Below, in pieces: positions 53,601 to 64,000 of a stretch of DNA of 64,000 nt. How positions within the stretch are numbered: position 1 is the first letter of the stretch; the number at the start of each line of letters is the position of its first letter. The notes under the pieces are model-generated. The model worked only from the letters and a program-made list of their open reading frames with translations. It made no database searches and had not been told where the DNA came from. The DNA is from Telmatactis stephensoni (taxonomy: Eukaryota; Cnidaria; Anthozoa; Actiniaria; Isophelliidae). A program made the position numbers and the translations under genes. Where the stretch lies: positions 496,001 to 560,000 of the forward strand of contig JALIZF010001818.1 in assembly GCA_029948255.1 (NCBI GenBank), read 5' to 3'.

Positions 53601-56600
53601 GGTTGTTCGAAGGTCGATTAACGCTTATCCTGGGTTAAAATGAATGGTTTACTTTAGAGGTAATCCTGGGTTGACGCTTATCGTCTTTCGAACAACCGGA
53701 CAACATGCAATGTTCATTAGCAGTGATCGATTGTCCTTTCTCATAAAAGGAAAATACACAGACTCAGTAATCTGGTAATGTACTGCTCACTAGCAGTGCT
53801 TGCATTTTCTCACACAAGCAACATACACAGACTCAGTAATGTACTGCTCATTATCAGTGCTTGTCTTTTCTCACACAAGTAACACGCACAGATTCAGTAA
53901 TGTACTGCTCATTAGCAGTGCTTGTCTTTTCTCGCACAAGCAACATACACAGACTCAGTAATGTACTGCTCATTAGCAGTGCTTGTCTTCTCTCACACAA
54001 GCAACACTCACAGACTCAGTAATGTACTGCTCATTAGCAGTGCTTGTCTTTTCTTACACAAGCAACACTCACAGATTCAGTAATGTACTGTTCATTAGCA
54101 GTGCTTGTCTTTTCTCACACAAGCAACACTCACAGATTCAGTAATGTACTGTTCATTAGCAGTGCTTGTCTTTTCTCACACAAGCAACATACACAGACTC
54201 AGTAATGTGCTGTTCATTAGCAGTGCTTGTCTTTTCTTACACAAGCAACATACACAGACTCAGTAATGTACTGCTCATTAGCAGTGCTTGTCTTCTCTCA
54301 CACAAGCAACACTCACAGACTCAGTAATGTACTGCTCATTAGCAGTGCTTGTCTTTTCTTACACAAGCAACACTCACAGATTCAGTAATGTACTGTTCAT
54401 TAGCAGTGCTTGTCTTTTCTCACACAAGCAACACTCACAGATTCAGTAATGTACTGTTCATTAGCAGTGCTTGTCTTTTCTCACACAAGCAACATACACA
54501 GACTCAGTAATGTGCTGTTCATTAGCAGTGCTTGTCTTTTCTTACACAAGCAACATACACAGACTCAGTAATGTACTGCTCATTAGCAGTGCTTCTCTTT
54601 TCTCACACAAGCAACATACACAGGCTCAGTAATGTACTGCTCATTATCAGTGCTTGTCTTTTCTCACACAAGCAACATACACAGGCTCAGTAATGTACTG
54701 CTCATTATCAGTGCTTGTCTTTTCTCGCACAAGCAACATACACAGACTCAGTAATGTACTACTCATTAGCAGTGCTTGTCTTTTCTCATACAAGCAACAT
54801 ACACAGACTCAGTAATGTACTACTCATTAGCAGTGCTTGTCTTTTCTCATACAAGCAACATACACAGACTCAGTAATGTGCGTGTACTGCGGCAGTACTT
54901 GTCTTTTTTCACAACCTATGTTATATGAAACCGTGTGTTTTGATTTTTGTTTATGTTTAGATCACTAGTGAAAACCAGGCCTTCTACATTATATGTTGAC
55001 TCTTTGACATCTTCATTTCCAGTACATTCGCATTGCGCATGACACAGATCCAGAGAGGGTCCTTAATGTAGTGTTCAGTGAATGGAAACTTGAACTACCA
55101 AAACTATTGATCTCAGTGACTGGAGGCGCCAAGAGTTTTGTGTTGCACCCGAAACTAAAACAAGTTCTTCGACAAGGGCTTCTTAAGGTAGGGAGGGACA
55201 CCACCAACTTCAATAAAACTACTGCGGATGCGCGAGGTTTCGCGGGCTTTTGCGCGCTCGCGTCTTCACCACAGAAAGCCCAAGAAATATCAAAGCTCGA
55301 TCAATCATCCATTTCTTAATCAATCACAGGCAATCCCATACTAAAATGTCGCTCTTTCATACCTTACCACAGGCAGCCCGAACTACTGGTGCATGGATCT
55401 TCACGGGGGGTACCAACACTGGAGTCATGAAACACGTGGGGGAAGCAGTACGTGGACAGACCGTGACGTCACGTGTGGATGACGACACACAACTTCATTT
55501 GATAGGGATTGCTACTTGGGGGATCATTGACCATAGAGAAACACTGATTAACAATAAGGTAAAGGTATAGCCTTACGCTTTAGACAAGGCGCATTTTCGA
55601 AAAATCGGCGGATACCTGGAGGCATTTGGGGGTAGAGGCTGGTAACATAACTATTCCAAACCCATTTTTCATGCTGAATGCGAATATGACTGTTACCAAG
55701 ACGTATTCTGCAATCTTATACGTGTAAATGACGTATTTTGTGAATTGCTACAGTCATTTCATACTAACGGCTTTTTCATGTAATTCCAAAAGTTCCCAAA
55801 CTTGAAATCAATTACCATGGCTGGAAAGAGCATATCAAAATCAGTAAAACTGTGAAGTTTGAAGGATATCAGCTGAAAAATCAAGGAGATACGAATTTTC
55901 AAAAAACGAAATTTTGTATGAAAACACTTACAGTTATGCAAGAGATACAAACAAATTTCGTTTTTTGAAAATTCGTAAACTACTACAATCCTTTTCCGAA
56001 TTTCTTATCATATTCAAATTTTAAAACCCCCTTTACCGCCGTTTTCGATGAAACGCGACTACCTAGACATCAACATTGTAGATTGCACTTTGCATTACAC
56101 GGACGTCAATCGTTCACGAAAGACTCAAAACCCACTGAAATAAACCTTTCCTAACTTCCAAAAGTAAAAAAAACATCTTTTAAATTTTTGCAATTAATAT
56201 CAATCGATGTGTCTCGTAAAATGTGTACATTTATTGAGAGGTAAAGAATATTGACGTACGTCTAATGCAAAGTGCAATCTACAATGTTGATGTCTAAGTA
56301 GTCGCGTTTCATCAAAAACGCCGGTTAGAACACTTAGACAACAATGAAGACTAACATGATAACAAAAGAAACTAGTGAAAGGATTCTGGAAGTGTAGGTA
56401 TAAATGTCATCATACACAAGACATTTTCAGCTTGGTACTGACGTCATAATTTTGATACAGGACACAGTGACGTATCATATGACGTCAAGTATGTCGTCAT
56501 CTGGAGCATGTCTGGACAATAACCACACTCACTTCATTTTGGTGGATAACGGGACCACCGGTAAATATGGCGTCGAGATATCCTTTCGGGCTTCGTTGGA

Positions 56601-59600
56601 GAACGCGATCTCTAAGAGAAAATTAACTTCAGGTATTTGCTAGTATTAAGGTGTCACACTAGACAACTTTTAGTGCAGCATTGTTAAGTTAATTAGTGTA
56701 AAATGGCTTGAGCATGGCTGCAAGAAATTGATGGCAACAATGTTGTGAGTTTTTAAAGCTCGTTCAAAGACCTGCAACGTGTTGCCGCAACGATGTTGTG
56801 CTAAATATCGGTTAAAATCGTATATCCGCGCGCCATGTTTAACTACGCCGGCTTCTAACGCAGCCATGTTGCGCTAAAAATCGTGATGCACTTTGCTAAT
56901 TTATTTTAACGTAATAATATTGCGCTAAAAATCTTAGCCGCAGGCCATGTTACACTACGCTAACTTTTAACGTAAGGATGTTGCGGACTAGTAAAACATC
57001 ATCTTAATATAAGAGCACGATTTCGACAATTGGTTTCCTTGATGATTTTCATGAATGCAAACTAAGCTACTAAGGTACCCTGCTTGTAAGGGAAGTTTCT
57101 CGCAATTGAGAGATTTCACGGCAGCCATGTTTGTGGTCAAAATAATAGACCTTTCTCTCATGAGAAATGAAATCTTTTGTCATTCAAAAACTTTCTATTG
57201 TACTTGCCCACAAACATGGCTGCCATAAAATCCCTCTCTATCTCAGTTAGCAGGGTACCACATGTACAAAGGTTGTCAATATTCAAAACCCAATTATTGT
57301 GGAATCTTTTGCCAGTTCTTCACTCGGCGTTTGCTTGTGTTTAATAAAAGGTGAATTTGATGGAAAGGTCATAAGACATTAATTACCGAATTGAAAATTA
57401 TAAGCAAAAGCGTGATGAGGTTTTGACCCCCTGATACCAGAATCCTTTTCCAGTAGCATTTTTCTCTAATTAAAACTACTGTGCTTGTATTCTCGAAGGA
57501 ATTAACATTTGAATATGAAAGGCTCTTGAAGAGGATTGTGGTATAGAGGGGGGTTCAAAATGTCCTCACGCTTGGGGCTTATACAATAACCGACTTCCGA
57601 GTTACACTTCACTTGCCACATAAAAGTATCAAGACGAGGCTACGCAAGCTCAGTCATTCGTAACAAGACAAATGTTTTAGCGCGTAACCTCGTTCTAAGT
57701 CCTTTGTATGTGGCAGGTGAAGCATATCTCGCAACTGGACTATTGTTCGTTTCTGTTTAGAAACCGGTCATGGGATTCCTGTGGTGCTGTTAGTTCTTGA
57801 AGGAGGTCCCAATACCATACTTACAGTATTAGAGTCAGTCACCAGGAGTCCAGCTGTGCCCGTGGTGATTGCAGAGGGCAGCGGTCGTGCTGCAGACATC
57901 CTTGCGTTTGCACATCGCTTCATAATAGAGAATGAAGGGTAAGGAGATTTAAGGTGGCTCACAGTATTTTTTTTTCAACGACGTCGACTTCGCTGATACT
58001 TTTCATTTTAGGAATAGAAGGATTTCACGGCAGCCATGTTTTGGGCAAGCACAATAGAAAGTTTTTAAATGACAAAAAATATATTTCTCTTGGGAGAAAA
58101 TCCCTATTATTTTGACCGGAAACCTGTCTGCCGTGAAATCCCTCTATTGATCAGCTCATCCTAGACTGATTCAAACTTGTTTTAAGGTGTCTCACTGCGT
58201 TTTTTAATTGGTTACGCTGCCACTTTTTAAGAATTTCTCAGCTAATCAAATATTCTTTGTACTAGTAGTTATCAGGCTTACAGATAAAAAGGTTTTGATT
58301 GATGGCAATTTCGGTCGGTCGGTTGGTTGGTTGGTTTGTTGGTTTATGGATTGCTGTTTATTATTAATTCCTTGTTCTTTTTCTGTTTTGTTTTGTGTTT
58401 TGTTATATTTTGTTTTTCGCTCAGACCTGAAATCAACGAACTACAAGACCTTGTTGAACATCGTCAATTACTGCACAAGATTGAGTTGGCGTACCCTGAG
58501 GTCAAAGAGGAACAAATAATCAAAATATATAAGAATGTGTTGAAGTGTGTGGGAAATAAAAGATATGTAAGTTTAGAAATAAAATATCTACAAGTTTGTT
58601 AGATTTTTGGTCGGATAAAAAAACACATATATTGGAGGCTTCCTGTACTTGTATAACGCGCATGCGCTTTTAAGATAGATACCTTGTCTTTTTCAGAGGA
58701 CTGACAAGACTCGTACTAAAACGTCGGAAATATAAAAAAAAAATATATATATATATAAAACGATTTCTTTTTTCTCTATACTCTGATATAAATACACTCT
58801 GCAAGATGTAGAGTACTCTTAGCTCTTTATAGTGTTCTTAACCGCCGCCCGGTTGGCTCAGTCGGTCTCTTGTGCGGGAGGTCGAGGTTCGATTCCCCGG
58901 CCGTACCAACACTTAGGGTCTTTAAACATTTGAGGAGAAGGTTTTGCTTTTTTAATTACATATACACGTCTTCTTGGATAAGGACGTTAAACCGTAGGCC
59001 CCGTCTGCTTTCACTCTAACCTTGTATAGTGGACGTAAAAGTGTTCGCAAAGAGTAGGGGATTGTCGCCCGGTACAACAGTCTGTCCTTACTATTAACAA
59101 ACTCTAAGCGCATTTGATTACATACATATAGATATTTGCGCTATATAAATTCATTTTTAACCCTGCTTTTCTCGTGCTCTGCATCTCCACGCGCGTTTTA
59201 CACTGCTTTAGTAGACCTTAGAGAAATAGGTCATTTAAAGTGGCCTTCGGTTCGTTATGGTGATCCAACAGGATTCTTAGTAAATCCTTTAGTGAGAGAT
59301 AATTATTAAGCTGTACTCCGTACTCCCTATTCCAGATCACAATTTTCCGAGTCGACGAAGAAGGAGTTGAAATCGATAAAGCCATACTGAAAGCTTTATT
59401 AAAGGGTGAGTGATCACGTGCGAAGCCCAATTTGATTGGCTAGAACTAGATTACGTCACTAATCTTTCTCGTTTTTCGTGTACAGCTGAACAGGCTTCGC
59501 CCGCTGACCAGTTGAGCCTTGCACTTGTGTGGAACAGAGCGGATATTGCGATGTCTGAAATTTTTGTAGAAACCCACAGATGGAAGGTATGACAAACTGC

Positions 59601-62600
59601 ACTACCATAGTAAGCCATAAAAACTATACATTCATTTTGCAAATTTATCTGGGCTTCCTGTGTCAGAAAATGAAAAGAGGGGGACTTGGAATCAACGGCT
59701 GCCTCTACCATCAGCACAGGAAGCCCAACATAAATGTCTGAAATGATTAATAGAAGTATACGGAGAAAGCCAGTGACGATAGCTTGAACATTTTTTACAG
59801 ATGGAGGATCTCGAGTCTGCTATGATGGACGCGCTAATGAACGACCGTGTTGAATTTGTTAGCCTGTTACTTGAGAACGGAGTGAGCATCGGCCACTTTC
59901 TGAACAGAGAACGACTCTATGATCTTTATAAAGCGGTAAATATCTTAATTTCATTTTGTTGTTAATTGTTGTCATTCAAACATACGTTATCAATTGAATT
60001 TAATTGCACCTCAAAATTGCCCTATTTCGTGACGACATCACGACTTGTTTACGGCACGATATGATGGGGACAGCTTTCGAGAGAACAACAGGTTTTTGAA
60101 CAGAATTGTCATATATATAATGTTTATTGCATTTGATGGCCGTTACCGCTTTTCTTCGTTCTATAAACTGCATTCTATATCAATTTTCTTTGTGTTGTTT
60201 CTGATTTATCCCCTCGCACGACCATGATCCTTAGCGTTTAAACAATAGATTGTTTTGATGTGACATCGTAGTGAGATAGGGCAGTTATCATATTTGAGCG
60301 AAAGTGAAATTATTATCAGAAATTTACTTGTTTCTGGTGTCATCCGATTGATCAGTTTGTTTACCGCCGTTTTGTGTAATTTCGCGCTGTAAAGTCTCGA
60401 CTGAGAATTGGTTGATATAGGCTATCAAAAATCCAACTCAACTTCAGAGGCGAATTTAATCATTGGTGTCTGAAGACGATTTGTTGGTTTTACAGTAGTT
60501 TATTATCACCCAATTCCCAGTTAAGACTGTTGGGTGAAGTGCGTATTTATGCCAACGGTGTTACTAGTCTAAGTGGTACTGGTTACCGTGCCAACACTGA
60601 AAAATCTCTTGGTTTACTTGCTTTTAATTATCGTTGTTTCTGATATCAATTGATATTGTTTTGTTGTTTTTGTTTTGTTAATTGTTTATTTGTTTGTTCC
60701 TCAAATCGTGTTGTGTTTTGTTTGTAGCGGTCTAAAGTCAGTATTGCCTTTCAACAAATAATCGGCGAGAACAAGGTTAGAAACACTTCATAAGCTACTC
60801 AGCTTGTATACTAACGTTGTAGTGCAGATTTCGTATGAGTGTGAAAAGGACGGCGCCGTGCCGTGACCGTGTCAGTGCCGTGTTGTTTCCTATCAAAACA
60901 TTCGAAAATTCTGCCGTAACCGTGCCGTGATCGTGCCGCGGCCTTTTCACACTCATACGAAATCTGCACTAGGCTCCCCAGTCTCCGTAGTGTTACACCC
61001 TCGTTTTTCATCTCCTTTAATCCATGTAGGACTGCACGCTGAAAAGTGCGGTTTATTCTTCCCTATTTTCGCTTATATTTGACCGGCTGTTAACAGACAA
61101 AGTTCCTATACTGAGCTTTCTTTCTTGTCATTTTAGTTAAGATCTTTCGAGCTTCAAGACATTGATTTGATAATCAACCGGATGCTTGGTGGTCGGCGGC
61201 AGTTTCGAGAACCTAAGAGAAAGGTAACGTTTGAAGAGAGCAAATTTTGAGTGCTCATCATATGTTATGGATCGAACTTCGCTTTACTTGCAATACACAT
61301 TAAACAGGTTACGCATAAAACAGGTAACAACTAAAAAGATACAGGATACGTGAATTTTAGGTTATCAAATATCTTTAGTTAAAACAAAAACAAAAACAAA
61401 CAAACATACAGACAAACAAACAAACAAGCAGACAGACAAACAAAGTTCAAAGTTTGAAACTGAAAACTGTGTCACTGCAAGCGCAAGGTTCAAAAGAAAT
61501 GCACCAAAGCGTGTTTTGCTTTTAAATATATCAATATGAACAATAAAATAAGGTGTCTTTATCTTTATTTACACCTGTTATTTGTTTTCAGACCCTTGAC
61601 GAGAGTATACTAAGATTTACTCTTCAGTTGGGGACAGACGTCCAGCATCCCTACGATGACTTGTTCTTGTGGGCTGTACTCTGCAACATGCAGAAGATGG
61701 CGCTGTTCATGTGGGAGCGAGGAGACAACAACCTCGCACGGGCTCTGATCGGAGCGAGAATGTACATGGAAATGGCGGAGAAAATAGAGAGCGACGAGCT
61801 TAGGAATGACGTGTACTTAGAAGTGGCAACCAATGCAAAGTAAGTATGCCGACATAATCTAACTCATGAATAATTCATTAGAAAGCATAATGAAAATCGC
61901 TGCACTCGTGATCTCACTTGAGTGTTGAACATTTTATGACGTCAAGAGTGTGTCAATAAGAGGACAGACATCTCAAAACCCATTTTCAATTTGTTAAATA
62001 TACACGTATTTCGAAACGCGTTGTCGCGGTTCAAAGTAACAAGCGTCAACCCAAGACCGAAATGATTGCTGGTTTTCACTGGTAACGTATTTATATCAGA
62101 CTTGCATTGTTATCGATAGACTGATCGGAGTCTGATATACTAACAAACACGTGAAAATGTTCACATTTTTAATTAGTTCTAACTGGTTTTCATATATTAC
62201 CAATATTAAATCAGAATATAGTCATTTGAAGAAACGTTGTCGGGTTTTAAAAACATAGCCCGGAAGCTGAGACCGAAATGGTGCATGGGATGTCAATAAT
62301 TATATTCTGATTTATTCATTTAAGCTGTAACCGATAAAAAATCGAAGCCAGACGGTCCGCCAACCCAGGTCCTGAACACGCTTTTGGCATTTTGCATCGA
62401 AGGCAAAGTGTAAATGCATAAATCAAAATATTACTAGCCATTTCTAATAGAAAGTGAAGTGCTGCGAGCAGAAAACAGCTGGTGTATCCACGTTAGCAGA
62501 AATGTTCCCCTAAAACTCACGAAAGTACACCGCTTTCTCTGATATATATGAAATGTTTCTTGTCTATCCCCTGTGCGTTGTGTGACGAACTTAACACTGC

Positions 62601-63733
62601 TTAGTAGTTGACCTTCAATGTTGAACTACAAAACATAATTCTCCAGGATCAGTGTTGGACACACACAGTTCAAAATATTTAGCACTTTGAGTAAAGCAAT
62701 TTTCAGGAATTTTTCAAACAATCACAAACGGCTAGCGTTGGCAATGATTATAAAACTAACTGATTTTAAAAGCTATAGTTGCACGTTGCATCACGGTCAA
62801 AGATGCCGCATTAGACATTTGACGCTTTAGATCAAACGAATGATAAATACAATTCCATCACATACAAAGTATAAAATTTTCTTTCATAGAGTAACCAAAT
62901 ATATTGCAGAGATTCTCAGCGCGACCTCACTTCATACTTATTATCTTGGCTTGAATTGATTCGGCCCGTAGACGAGCTTCGATTCGAACAGTAACACGCA
63001 AAATGACCCGTAACAGAACATTGCCCTCTCGAAAAAATATCACTTAGCATTTTGTGACTTTCTTTATACTTCGAGAAACATAAAACCTCTCGAATGGAAT
63101 CGCACAGGAATCCCAATTCATCCCTGTGACGTCAAGTTCGCCATGAACATACCACCGTACATAAAAATCGAGTTCGCGGATCAATATTAAGGTGACGTCA
63201 TTAATCGCACAGGAATCCCACACCAAGAATAGTGTTGCTGCTCGCTTCGCTCCCAGCAATTATTGACATCCCAAGCACCATTTCGGCCTCAGCTTCTGTT
63301 CTATGTCTTTAGACCCGACAACGTTTCTTCAATTGACTATATATATATTTAGGTCTTGGCTTGAAGCTTATTGCTTTGAAATGCGACAACGTCTTTTGAA
63401 ATAAGTGTATTTTGTTGAAGTTCATCCAAGATGAGTTCATTCAAGATGGCTGCCGTGACATCACATGCGACCCAGAAATAATAAATTATGAGCTTTGTTT
63501 TTAGGGAGTTCAAAGACGTCGCCTTGTCCTTACTTGATGAATGTGCCCGGGTGAACGAAATAGCTACACAAAAGCTGCTAACCTATTCATTGTCCGACTG
63601 GTGTGGCCACACATGTTTGTCTCTTGCTGTGATGACCGAACACGAGGAGTTCGTCGCGCATGCGTCATGTCAGTGTCTGCTGACCGAGATATGGATGGGA
63701 GCCATGAGGAATGTTAATTTGCCGTCGTTGAAG
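50638..63733 (+). CDS. TRPM-family cation channel, N-terminal part (709 codons, continues off the window)
   Basis: Fifteen in-phase exons: 50638-50754, 51683-51768, 53197-53359, 55023-55187, 55373-55558, 56461-56632, 57761-57938, 58425-58566, 59336-59405, 59486-59586, 59801-59935, 60728-60775, 61137-61223, 61592-61839 and 63505-63733. They encode the cytosolic TRPM homology regions. MHR1 shows [12 protein letters not shown], then [37 protein letters not shown] and [17 protein letters not shown], ending [16 protein letters not shown]. Later MHRs carry [26 protein letters not shown] and [21 protein letters not shown]. The membrane pore domain is not reached, so the TRPM2-like enzyme-fused type cannot be told from others. 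The last visible donor is 63734. ATG 50638 is the first in frame. Confidence 0.93.
51843..51962. mobile_element. Hairpin element in TRPM intron 2
   Basis: CATGGTCGCGCGGAGATAC...TTTTATCTTCGAG pairs with CACGAGAAGATAAAAT...GAGTGACCATG. Confidence 0.75.
52661..52803. mobile_element. Palindromic MITE (family D, copy 2)
   Basis: Same CGTGACCGTGTCAGTGCCGTG core and CATACGAAATCTACT end as at 33346. Confidence 0.75.
52917..53182. repeat. ~127-bp tandem duplication
   Basis: Two copies of a unit with ACAATTGACACCTCTAAAATA, AATTATAGCAAGCACCTCT and TTAAAGAGGCTCAA, a few per cent different, just upstream of TRPM exon 3. Confidence 0.85.
53454..53592. mobile_element. Palindromic MITE (family D, copy 3)
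   Basis: Ends ATGAGTGTGAAACGG and CATATGAAATCTACT. Confidence 0.75.
53720..54900. repeat. 61-bp minisatellite with higher-order structure in TRPM intron 3
   Basis: About 19 units carrying GTACTGCTCATTAGCAGTGC, TTGTCTTTTCTCACACAAGC and ACACAGACTCAGTAAT. Variants (GACTC/GATTC, ATACA/CTCACA) recur in the same order 305 bp apart (53941 and 54246), showing duplication of a five-unit block. Confidence 0.92.
55583..55985. mobile_element. Foldback MITE (family A, copy 3)
   Basis: TAGAGGCTGGTAACATAACT and CAAGACGTATTCTGCAATC arms as at 21463; the right arm is cut short near AAATTCGTAAAC. Confidence 0.7.
56036..56325. mobile_element. Foldback element in TRPM intron 5
   Basis: CGCCGTTTTCGATGAAACGCG pairs with CGCGTTTCATCAAAAACGCCG; inner arms CAACATTGTAGATTGCAC also mirror. 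Confidence 0.8.
57112..57250. mobile_element. MITE (family G, copy 1)
   Basis: GATTTCACGGCAGCCATGTTT and the opposite end AAACATGGCTGCCATAAAATC. A second copy lies at 58015-58148. Confidence 0.75.
57418..57568. mobile_element. Small inverted-repeat element (family B, copy 3)
   Basis: TTTTGACCCCCTGATACCAG and GTGGTATAGAGGGGGGTTCAAAA mirror each other. Confidence 0.65.
58015..58148. mobile_element. MITE (family G, copy 2)
   Basis: GGATTTCACGGCAGCCATG start, GCCGTGAAATCC end, internal AATAGAAAGTTTTTAAATGAC shared (inverted) with the copy at 57112. Confidence 0.75.
58843..59160 (+). mobile_element. tRNA-derived SINE
   Basis: The head resembles a tRNA: box A TTGGCTCAGTCGGTC and box B GAGGTTCGATTCC 35-40 bp apart. 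A body follows with GGATAAGGACGTTAAACCG, then a LINE-like tail TTTGCGCTATATAAATTCA. It sits in TRPM intron 8. The body looks like a conserved SINE central domain, but I cannot name it. Confidence 0.75.
60822..60970. mobile_element. Palindromic MITE (family D, copy 4) with perfect 29-bp ends
   Basis: AGTGCAGATTTCGTATGAGT... at the left is exactly inverted at the right (ACTCATACGAAATCTGCACT). Flanking TA on both sides fits a Tc1/mariner-type 2-bp target duplication. Confidence 0.8.
61380..61450. repeat. (CAAA)n/(CAGA)n low-complexity tract
   Basis: AAACAAACAAACATACAGACAA-type run in TRPM intron 13. Confidence 0.8.
61896..63460. mobile_element. Large inverted-repeat region filling TRPM intron 14
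   Basis: The block about 62235-62340 (CGTTGTCGGGTTTTAAAAACATA..., GCTGAGACCGAAATGGTGC) is inverted at about 63250-63335. An outer pair (about 62005-62070 and 63340-63410, GCGTTGTCGCGG / GCGACAACGTC) lies around it. The start matches the repeat at 33226. No coding sequence seen; probably one or more nested non-autonomous elements. Confidence 0.6.
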
Positions 63734-63785
63734 GTGAAGTTTTGTGATCGATTAATTCTCAAAGAGAATCAATAGAAATGAAAAG

Positions 63786-64000
63786 TCATAGACGACTTTC
63801 AAAAATGGCGGGCTTATTGTTTACGGGAACGAGACCAGAAAGGCCTCCAAAATCATCACGTCATCAGATGAGTCTAAGTATATTCTGTAAAATGCACAGA
63901 AAATAGGTATTTCAAAAGGAAGAGGAATACATCGTCTTTGATAGCAAAAGAAGTGTCACTATGTTTATTTTGATTCTAGTAACAAGGTCTTTGTGGCCTT
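63786..64000. mobile_element. MITE (family E, copy 2), cut by the window edge
   Basis: GACGACTTTCAAAAATGGC, GGCCTCCAAAATCATC and AAGGTCTTTGTGGCCTT match 35423-35679 in reverse orientation. Confidence 0.7.

Overview
This is eukaryotic, animal DNA. Four host genes have phase-consistent GT..AG introns, and most of the remaining sequence is introns packed with small inverted-repeat transposons, minisatellites and LINE debris. The gene set (CYP2-clan P450, transgelin/calponin-like, DNAJC28, a TAB2/3-type adaptor, TRPM channel), the AT-rich composition and the mobile-element style suggest a cnidarian, probably an anthozoan such as a coral or anemone. That placement is inference; no sequence search was run.

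Layout. 1-1655: the 3' end of a cytochrome P450 gene with an apparent frameshift. 2345-11979: a complete virus-like transposon with 93-bp terminal inverted repeats and a 6-bp target duplication. It carries a PC4-like protein, two Cys-rich proteins, a 70-aa basic protein, an acidic zinc-ribbon protein, a small hydrophobic-tailed pX-like protein, a zinc-finger packaging-type ATPase, and a gene split by a LINE. 12468-14199: a non-autonomous DNA transposon with a 9-bp target duplication. 16045-17416: an inverted-repeat-bounded remnant of a DUF6570-type (Helitron-like) protein. 18981-27313: a transgelin/calponin-like gene with two alternative first exons, each with its own promoter. 28294-31748: DNAJC28. 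33986-45520: a TAB2/TAB3 homologue (CUE domain, coiled coil, NZF finger). 50638-63733: the N-terminal 709 codons of a TRPM channel, which continues past the right edge.

The most notable object is the 9.6-kb element. Its 6-bp target duplication, AG...CT termini and ATPase resemble Polinton/adintovirus elements. However, no DNA polymerase B, integrase, protease or capsid gene is visible in it. Most of its genes have their own TATA box, and a composite TGACGTCA-like plus CTATTTTTAG motif is repeated inward from both ends. It may be a satellite or minimal virus-like element that relies on a helper or on host factors.

The host genes are unrelated in function and do not form a pathway. The TAB2/3 homologue would act in TAK1/NF-kB signalling, TRPM in cation flux, transgelin in actin binding, DNAJC28 in chaperoning, and the P450 in oxidative metabolism.
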